Positions 5,751 to 9,867 of a stretch of 9,867 bases of DNA are shown here, in pieces. The stretch is taken from NCBI GenBank assembly GCA_002733945.2, contig NVXO02000006.1, positions 108,135-118,001 of the forward strand, given 5' to 3'. The DNA is from Sulfurimonas sp. Lineage in GTDB: Bacteria > Campylobacterota > Campylobacteria > Campylobacterales > Sulfurimonadaceae. The position numbers were made by a program, and so were the translations under genes. The notes under the pieces were generated by a model. The model saw only the letters and a program-made list of their open reading frames with translations. It was not told where the DNA came from and searched no databases. Each line of letters begins with the position of its first letter. The stretch's first letter is position 1.

Positions 5751-7120
5751 CGCTCTATCCCGTTTGCAAGTCCGAGTGCCATAGCTTTTTGGTACTTACG
5801 GTTGACTAAACGTTTTGCTTCTTTTGGATTTGTAATAAATCCAACTTCTACTAAAACTGCTGGCATTTGTGCTCCAACTAAAACCCAAAATGGTCCTTCA
5901 CGAACACCTGCATCTTTTACATTTTTAAAACTCTTCTTTAGACTTCCTAGTGCTCCGCGTTGTAGATCTATAGCTAGTTTATTAGCGGCGACTATATTGT
6001 GCGAATTAAGGGTACTTAAAAGTGTATCTTTTCCATAAAATCCCATATCCGAGAGGTCAGCTCTATTTTCACTAGCAGCAACTTTTTTTGCACGAGAAGA
6101 ACGTGACTTAGCTAAGAAGTAACACTCTATACCATGAACCTTTTTTGCAATCTTCTTCCCTACTGCATTTGCATGGATACTGATGAAAAGATCTGCTCTT
6201 TTTTTATTTGCAAAATGTGTTCTATTTCTTAGTTTTATAAACTTGTCTGAGTCACGTGTCATATAGACCTTGTAACCACGACTTTTAAGCACTTTTTTCA
6301 ACTCTTGTGCAATCTTTAGTACAACTATCTTTTCTCTGTATCTCTTATATCCAACTGCACCTGGGTCTTTCCCACCATGTCCAGCATCTATTACAATAAT
6401 CTTATTTTTATCTACTGACTTTGGTGTTATTCCACGGGGTTTAGGTACTATGTATCTTGATTTTTTTACATTTTTAATATGTACTATGAGAGACTTCATA
6501 TCTTTTTTAAAACTAATCTTTAGCTTATAAGTATTTTGTATAACTAAACGCAGTGTAGTTGTGTTGAACTGTGCTAATTTTATCTTATCTATACCCTCTT
6601 TACGTAGATTTTGTGAGCGTGTTAACATAGAGGCATGTATATCAAAGATGTATTTATACTGTTTTGTTTTTGAATCATAAAGCGTAAAGTAATTGATTTG
6701 ATTATTTCGCAGTTTCTTATCAAAAGACATCACTATTCTGTTCTTTTTCCAGCGAATAGATTTTAACTTATGAGTTGATTTTACTTTTAAATTTTTGTGT
6801 GTAGTTTTATTTGCTTTTGAGTTTGGAGTTTTGTATACTGACTTTGGATTCAAAGAAGAGAGTTCATCAGAATATTGTGAGATATCTATATGAAGTTTCT
6901 CTCCACTATTTACAATACCCTTTAATGCACTAAGTTTTAACTTCTTATCATCATTCATCAAAGCTCTAAGATAAAGATTTTTATAGTCGTTATATGCACG
7001 AAACTGATTACTTTTATTTGAGGTTTTCATAAACCCATTTGCTCTTACTAGAACCTCTTTATCACTTAAAGCATGCAGTGACACTATAAAGATAAAAAGA
7101 AGAGCGGCACAACGAAGCAT
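5732..7120 (-). CDS. N-acetylmuramoyl-L-alanine amidase, AmiC type, exported
   Basis: The enzyme cleaves the amide bond between N-acetylmuramic acid and the stem peptide of peptidoglycan in the periplasm, usually for daughter-cell separation. The 462-residue protein begins with a signal peptide (MLRCAALLFIFIVSLHA, probable cleavage after A17). Residues about 18-115 are a variable region, about 118-216 look like an AMIN-type beta-rich domain that targets cell wall or septum, and about 241-460 are the Amidase_3 catalytic domain. Expected zinc ligands are H248 (DAGHGG), E263 (YREK) and H316 (SIHANA), with catalytic E425 in LVEVGFI. It is strongly basic and lysine-rich, which suits wall binding. 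The ATG at 7120 follows the flavoprotein stop by 7 bp, and its likely Shine-Dalgarno (AAGG) lies within that gene, so translation is probably coupled. It is the last gene of the spoT-tyrS operon. The catalytic assignment is firm; the AMIN domain is a weaker call. Confidence 0.94.
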   Translation of the reverse strand: MLRCAALLFIFIVSLHALSDKEVLVRANGFMKTSNKSNQFRAYNDYKNLYLRALMNDDKKLKLSALKGIVNSGEKLHIDISQYSDELSSLNPKSVYKTPNSKANKTTHKNLKVKSTHKLKSIRWKKNRIVMSFDKKLRNNQINYFTLYDSKTKQYKYIFDIHASMLTRSQNLRKEGIDKIKLAQFNTTTLRLVIQNTYKLKISFKKDMKSLIVHIKNVKKSRYIVPKPRGITPKSVDKNKIIVIDAGHGGKDPGAVGYKRYREKIVVLKIAQELKKVLKSRGYKVYMTRDSDKFIKLRNRTHFANKKRADLFISIHANAVGKKIAKKVHGIECYFLAKSRSSRAKKVAASENRADLSDMGFYGKDTLLSTLNSHNIVAANKLAIDLQRGALGSLKKSFKNVKDAGVREGPFWVLVGAQMPAVLVEVGFITNPKEAKRLVNRKYQKAMALGLANGIERYFRNN

Positions 7121-7127
7121 TTAAAAA

Positions 7128-8219
7128 CTATTCGCCTTGCGTTAGTTTGTTAATAAGCTCTTTTACTGAGATAATCTCAGTTATACGGTAACCATTTGTA
7201 CCTGAGAAGAAAAGCCCAAGTTCTGTATTTCCTTCGTAAGCATCTGAGAGTCTATCTGCGATACAAAAGCCAACTGCTTTAGCCTCAACACCACGATTAC
7301 ATGGAGCAACACAATTTGATATACACTTAATTGCAGGGCCTTCACGTCTTTCTATAAGACCTGTGAGGTTAGTTCTTACTCCACGAGCGGGATAACCAAC
7401 AGGAGAGCCCATAAGCTGAATGTCTTCTTCTTTAGCAGCAAGAAGAACATCTTTGAAATTATCATGTGCATCACATTCGTATGTACCAATAAAGCGTGTT
7501 CCCATTTGAACACCACGAGCACCAAGAGCCATCATCTCTTCAATGTCATTTTTATCCCAAACACCACCAGCAGCTATAACAGGAATATCTCCCCATTTTG
7601 CCGCTTCTTCTACAACAGGAGCAACAATATTTTCTAATTGATTTTCTTCCATTGCACACTGCTCATAAGTAAAACCTTGGTGCCCACCAGACTTAGGACC
7701 CTCAACGATGACAGCATCGGGTATTCTGTCATAACGTTTTTTCCAACGCTTACAAATAATTTTCAGTGCTTTTGCAGAAGACACGATAGGAACAAGAGCG
7801 ACATCTGGATAATCCCCAGTAAACTCTGGCATATTGGTTGGAAGACCAGCCCCAGTAATTATAATATTTGCACCCGCTTCACATGAGTCAGTTACAACAC
7901 GTCCATAGTCATTAATTGCATATAAAACATTACAAGCAATAGGTGTGTCACCACAAATTTTTCTAGCATCTGAAAATATTTTAATTAGGGCTTCTTTTGA
8001 GTAAAAATTTTCTGCTTCTAAAGGACGCTGTGCTACTAACTTTTTAACATGTTCTTTTTTATCATAATAACCCGTTCCAACTGAAGAAATAACTCCTAGT
8101 CCACCCTCTTTACTTACAGTTCCTGCAAGTTGAGACCAAGAGATACCTACACCCATTCCACCTTGAACTATTGGTATTTTGATAGTGTGTTTTCCTATTT
8201 GTATAGACTTAAAACTCAT
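7128..8219 (-). CDS. Nitronate monooxygenase / FabK-like FMN-dependent oxidoreductase
   Basis: This 363-residue protein is a TIM-barrel flavoprotein of the 2-nitropropane dioxygenase family. Visible landmarks are IPIVQGGMGVGIS (15-27), the flavin-side start of the barrel; GPKSGGHQG (174-182) with the family's central histidine at H180; IPVIAAGGV (212-220); and the phosphate-binding GARGVQMGTRF (233-243). The family includes nitronate-oxidising enzymes and the enoyl-ACP reductase FabK, and motifs alone do not separate them. The C-terminal part carries C299, C303, C307 and C319, an unusual cluster that could bind a metal or Fe-S centre. Its ATG overlaps the tyrS stop by one base (TAATG), so translation is coupled, and the amidase follows after 7 bp. 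I recall the same order, tyrS - this family - amidase, in Campylobacter jejuni. Fold and cofactor are well supported; the substrate is unknown. Confidence 0.9.
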   Translation of the reverse strand: MSFKSIQIGKHTIKIPIVQGGMGVGISWSQLAGTVSKEGGLGVISSVGTGYYDKKEHVKKLVAQRPLEAENFYSKEALIKIFSDARKICGDTPIACNVLYAINDYGRVVTDSCEAGANIIITGAGLPTNMPEFTGDYPDVALVPIVSSAKALKIICKRWKKRYDRIPDAVIVEGPKSGGHQGFTYEQCAMEENQLENIVAPVVEEAAKWGDIPVIAAGGVWDKNDIEEMMALGARGVQMGTRFIGTYECDAHDNFKDVLLAAKEEDIQLMGSPVGYPARGVRTNLTGLIERREGPAIKCISNCVAPCNRGVEAKAVGFCIADRLSDAYEGNTELGLFFSGTNGYRITEIISVKELINKLTQGE

Positions 8220-9418
8220 TAGTTTACCTTTAATTTTGCAAATTTTCTTTTTCCAACTTGGAGCAGGTACTCGCCAGTTGTTAGCACTAACTTTTCATCA
8301 GTTACTTTTTCTCGGTTTATTTTAACGCCACCTTGCTTAATATCTCTTCTAGCTTGCGAAGTTGAGGGCTCTAAAGCACAATCTAGTAACGCTTTTGCTA
8401 TCCAAATCTCACCTTCGTTAGAAAACTCGGGAATATCTGTTGGAATTTGGCTTTTTGTGTGAACTTTATCAAACTCTATTTTAGCACTATTTGCTTGCAT
8501 TTCACTATGAAAACGAGCTGTTATTTCTAATGCAAGTGCTTCTTTTACTTTTTTAGGATGCAGCGAGCCATCCCTTACAGCAGTTTTTAAGTCCGCAATT
8601 TCATCAAGTGTTTTAGTACTGAGAAGTTCATAAAAACGCCACATCAAATCATCGCTTATACTTAAAACTTTACCAAACATATCATTTGGAGTATCAGTTA
8701 CACCGATGTAGTTTCCTAAAGATTTGCTCATCTTTTGTACACCGTCTAAACCTTCTAAAATCGGCATCATTAAAACAGCTTGTTGCTTTTTAATTTCATA
8801 AGATTTTTGAAGTTGGCGACCCATTAGAAGATTAAACTTCTGGTCTGTTCCCCCTATTTCAATATCTGATTTAAGGTAAACACTATCATAACCTTGAAGT
8901 AGAGGATACATAAACTCACTTACTGCAATTGGTGTTTGTGAAGCATAACGTTTAGAGAAGTCATCGCGTTCTAACATACGAGCAACAGTTAGGTTTGATG
9001 CGAGTTGCAACATACCTACTGAGCCCAAAGCATCTAACCACTCTTTATTATACACTATATCAGTCTTATCTTCGTCTAAAATCTTAAATGCCTGTGATGT
9101 GTAAGACTCAATATTTTTCGCAATATCATCAGCTGTAAGTACTTTTCTAGTAGCACTTTTACCAGTAGGATCACCAATAGTTGCTGTAAAATCCCCTATC
9201 AGAAACTGAACACGAGCACCAAACTTTTGAAAAGTAGCTAATTTTTGAAGTAGTACAGTATGGCCTAAATGTAAATCAGGTGCAGTAGGGTCAAAACCGG
9301 CTTTTACAGTATAGTGTTTCCCCTCGTCGAAGTAAGCCTTAAGAAGTTTTTCAATCCTCTCAATATCAATTATTTCGGCTGTTCCTCTGTTTATTTCACG
9401 TAATGCTTCTTCTATCAT
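8219..9418 (-). CDS. tyrS: Tyrosyl-tRNA synthetase
   Basis: This class I aminoacyl-tRNA synthetase charges tRNA-Tyr with tyrosine in two ATP-dependent steps. The 399-residue protein has a HIGH-type motif HLGH at 50-53 (in PDLHLGHTVLL), KMSKS at 229-233 (in VQKMSKSLGNY), tyrosine-pocket segments such as YPLLQGYDS (171-179) and GGTDQKFN (189-196), and a C-terminal S4 RNA-binding domain from about 336 to the end (SQARRDIKQGGVKIN). Length and motif forms fit the roughly 400-residue bacterial TyrS subtype. The ATG at 9418 has GGAGA (9429-9433) at 10 nt. The gene follows spoT by 33 bp and shares one base with the next gene. No T-box or other leader is visible in the short spoT-tyrS gap, so expression is likely set by the operon promoter outside the window. 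Confidence 0.98.
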   Translation of the reverse strand: MIEEALREINRGTAEIIDIERIEKLLKAYFDEGKHYTVKAGFDPTAPDLHLGHTVLLQKLATFQKFGARVQFLIGDFTATIGDPTGKSATRKVLTADDIAKNIESYTSQAFKILDEDKTDIVYNKEWLDALGSVGMLQLASNLTVARMLERDDFSKRYASQTPIAVSEFMYPLLQGYDSVYLKSDIEIGGTDQKFNLLMGRQLQKSYEIKKQQAVLMMPILEGLDGVQKMSKSLGNYIGVTDTPNDMFGKVLSISDDLMWRFYELLSTKTLDEIADLKTAVRDGSLHPKKVKEALALEITARFHSEMQANSAKIEFDKVHTKSQIPTDIPEFSNEGEIWIAKALLDCALEPSTSQARRDIKQGGVKINREKVTDEKLVLTTGEYLLQVGKRKFAKLKVN

Positions 9419-9451
9419 TTTATCTGTATCTCCAATCGTTCTTAAGTATAT

Positions 9452-9867
9452 TTAATTTTTATAAGCATCATCAGTACGAATCAAATGTATAACTTTTATT
9501 TTTGATTCTATTTTAACACGTAGTGCATTAATATCTGCTTCTTTTGATTCAAAACCAAGTTCACAAAATTTTGTATAATTCTCACTCTCTTTACCAAGTT
9601 CAATTGAATGTATATCAATATTCAACTTCACAAGATAGCTTAGAAACTCTGCTAGTGCACCTTTTTCATTATATAAAGATGCTATAAGTTTATATTTGTA
9701 AAGTTTGTGATGGGACCAAGACACAAATAGCATCTTAGTATTTTCAGTTAATTTTTTAGCGGCTACACTACACATTTTATGGTGCACATTTACCTTAGAT
9801 TTTGACAAAAAGCCCATAACTTCATCACCAGTTTTTGGATGACAGCAGTAATCAAATACTACATCAT
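9452..9867 (-). CDS. spoT: Bifunctional (p)ppGpp synthetase/hydrolase, C-terminal part only
   Basis: The last 137 codons of a RelA/SpoT-homologue protein are present; the synthetase, hydrolase and TGS domains would lie beyond the right edge. The frame is open through 9865, so the internal ATG at 9817 is not the start. The visible part begins with DVVFDYCCHPKTGDEVMGF, matching the conserved cysteine/zinc-finger-like segment (CC-x-P-x-x-GD) found before the ACT domain, and continues with VNVHHKMCSVA, the usual V-H-x-x-x-C element. An ACT-like domain fills the remainder (LYKYKLIASLYNEKGALAEFLSYLVKLNIDI and onwards). These C-terminal parts sense ribosome-bound uncharged tRNA and regulate the catalytic half. 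Campylobacterota usually have one such enzyme, SpoT, and spoT next to tyrS fits the neighbourhood I recall from Campylobacter. Family secure; whether both activities are intact cannot be judged here. Confidence 0.92.
   Translation of the reverse strand, partial: DVVFDYCCHPKTGDEVMGFLSKSKVNVHHKMCSVAAKKLTENTKMLFVSWSHHKLYKYKLIASLYNEKGALAEFLSYLVKLNIDIHSIELGKESENYTKFCELGFESKEADINALRVKIESKIKVIHLIRTDDAYKN

Noticed and set aside
9452..9817. A complete small ACT-domain protein starting at the ATG at 9817
   Set aside because: The frame stays open to the right edge, and the residues upstream of this ATG encode the conserved CC-x-P-x-x-GD segment of RelA/SpoT proteins, so this is the end of a larger gene.
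1..9867. tRNA genes, insertion sequences, CRISPR arrays, prophage or defence genes
   Set aside because: I read for these on both strands and found no cloverleaf-like sequence, transposase motif, terminal or spaced direct repeats, or defence-type domain. Nearly all of the window is occupied by housekeeping, chemotaxis and flagellar genes.

Overview
This window is an AT-rich stretch of ordinary, densely packed bacterial chromosome. It most likely comes from the Campylobacterota (Epsilonproteobacteria), possibly a Sulfurimonas-like or related free-living member. The evidence is two gene neighbourhoods that I recall from Campylobacter and relatives: rpsO / Rrf2-type regulator / flhA / DHH protein, and spoT-tyrS-nitronate monooxygenase family-amidase. 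The promoters also fit, with a TATAAT box preceded by a T-rich stretch and no clear -35. The genus is inference; the order-level placement is fairly secure. No tRNA, rRNA, mobile element, CRISPR array or phage gene is visible.

Left part (1-1858, minus strand). rpsO (ribosomal protein S15) comes first in the direction of transcription and ends in a hairpin plus T-tract terminator. It is followed by a two-gene chemotaxis unit: a free-standing FAD-type PAS protein closely resembling the sensor domain of E. coli Aer, then a methyl-accepting chemotaxis protein that runs off the left edge. The visible part of the chemoreceptor has no membrane segment, periplasmic domain or HAMP domain. The pair therefore looks like an energy/redox-taxis receptor split into two polypeptides, comparable in principle to Campylobacter CetB/CetA but apparently soluble.

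Middle (1859-5711, plus strand). A divergent promoter region separates rpsO from an Rrf2-family regulator carrying the three-cysteine iron-sulfur-type motif. Tightly behind it come flhA (flagellar export gate) and a DHH/DHHA1 phosphoesterase, with 14 and 24 bp gaps, so the three probably form one operon. The divergent region holds two dyads: one surrounds the rrf2 -10 box, and the other is a hairpin in the rpsO leader.

Right part (5732-9867, minus strand). A compact operon reads spoT (C-terminal part only), tyrS, a nitronate monooxygenase/FabK-like flavoprotein and an AmiC-type N-acetylmuramoyl-L-alanine amidase. tyrS and the flavoprotein gene overlap by one base (TAATG), and the last two genes are 7 bp apart. 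It converges on the flhA operon, and a 9-bp hairpin covers the end of the amidase gene. The operon joins amino-acid starvation signalling, tRNA charging, a flavin oxidoreductase and cell-wall hydrolysis.

I did not find a clear undescribed system. The points most worth a second look are the apparently soluble split Aer-like receptor, the putative redox-responsive regulator upstream of flhA, the two dyads in the rpsO/rrf2 intergenic region, and a four-cysteine cluster in the flavoprotein.
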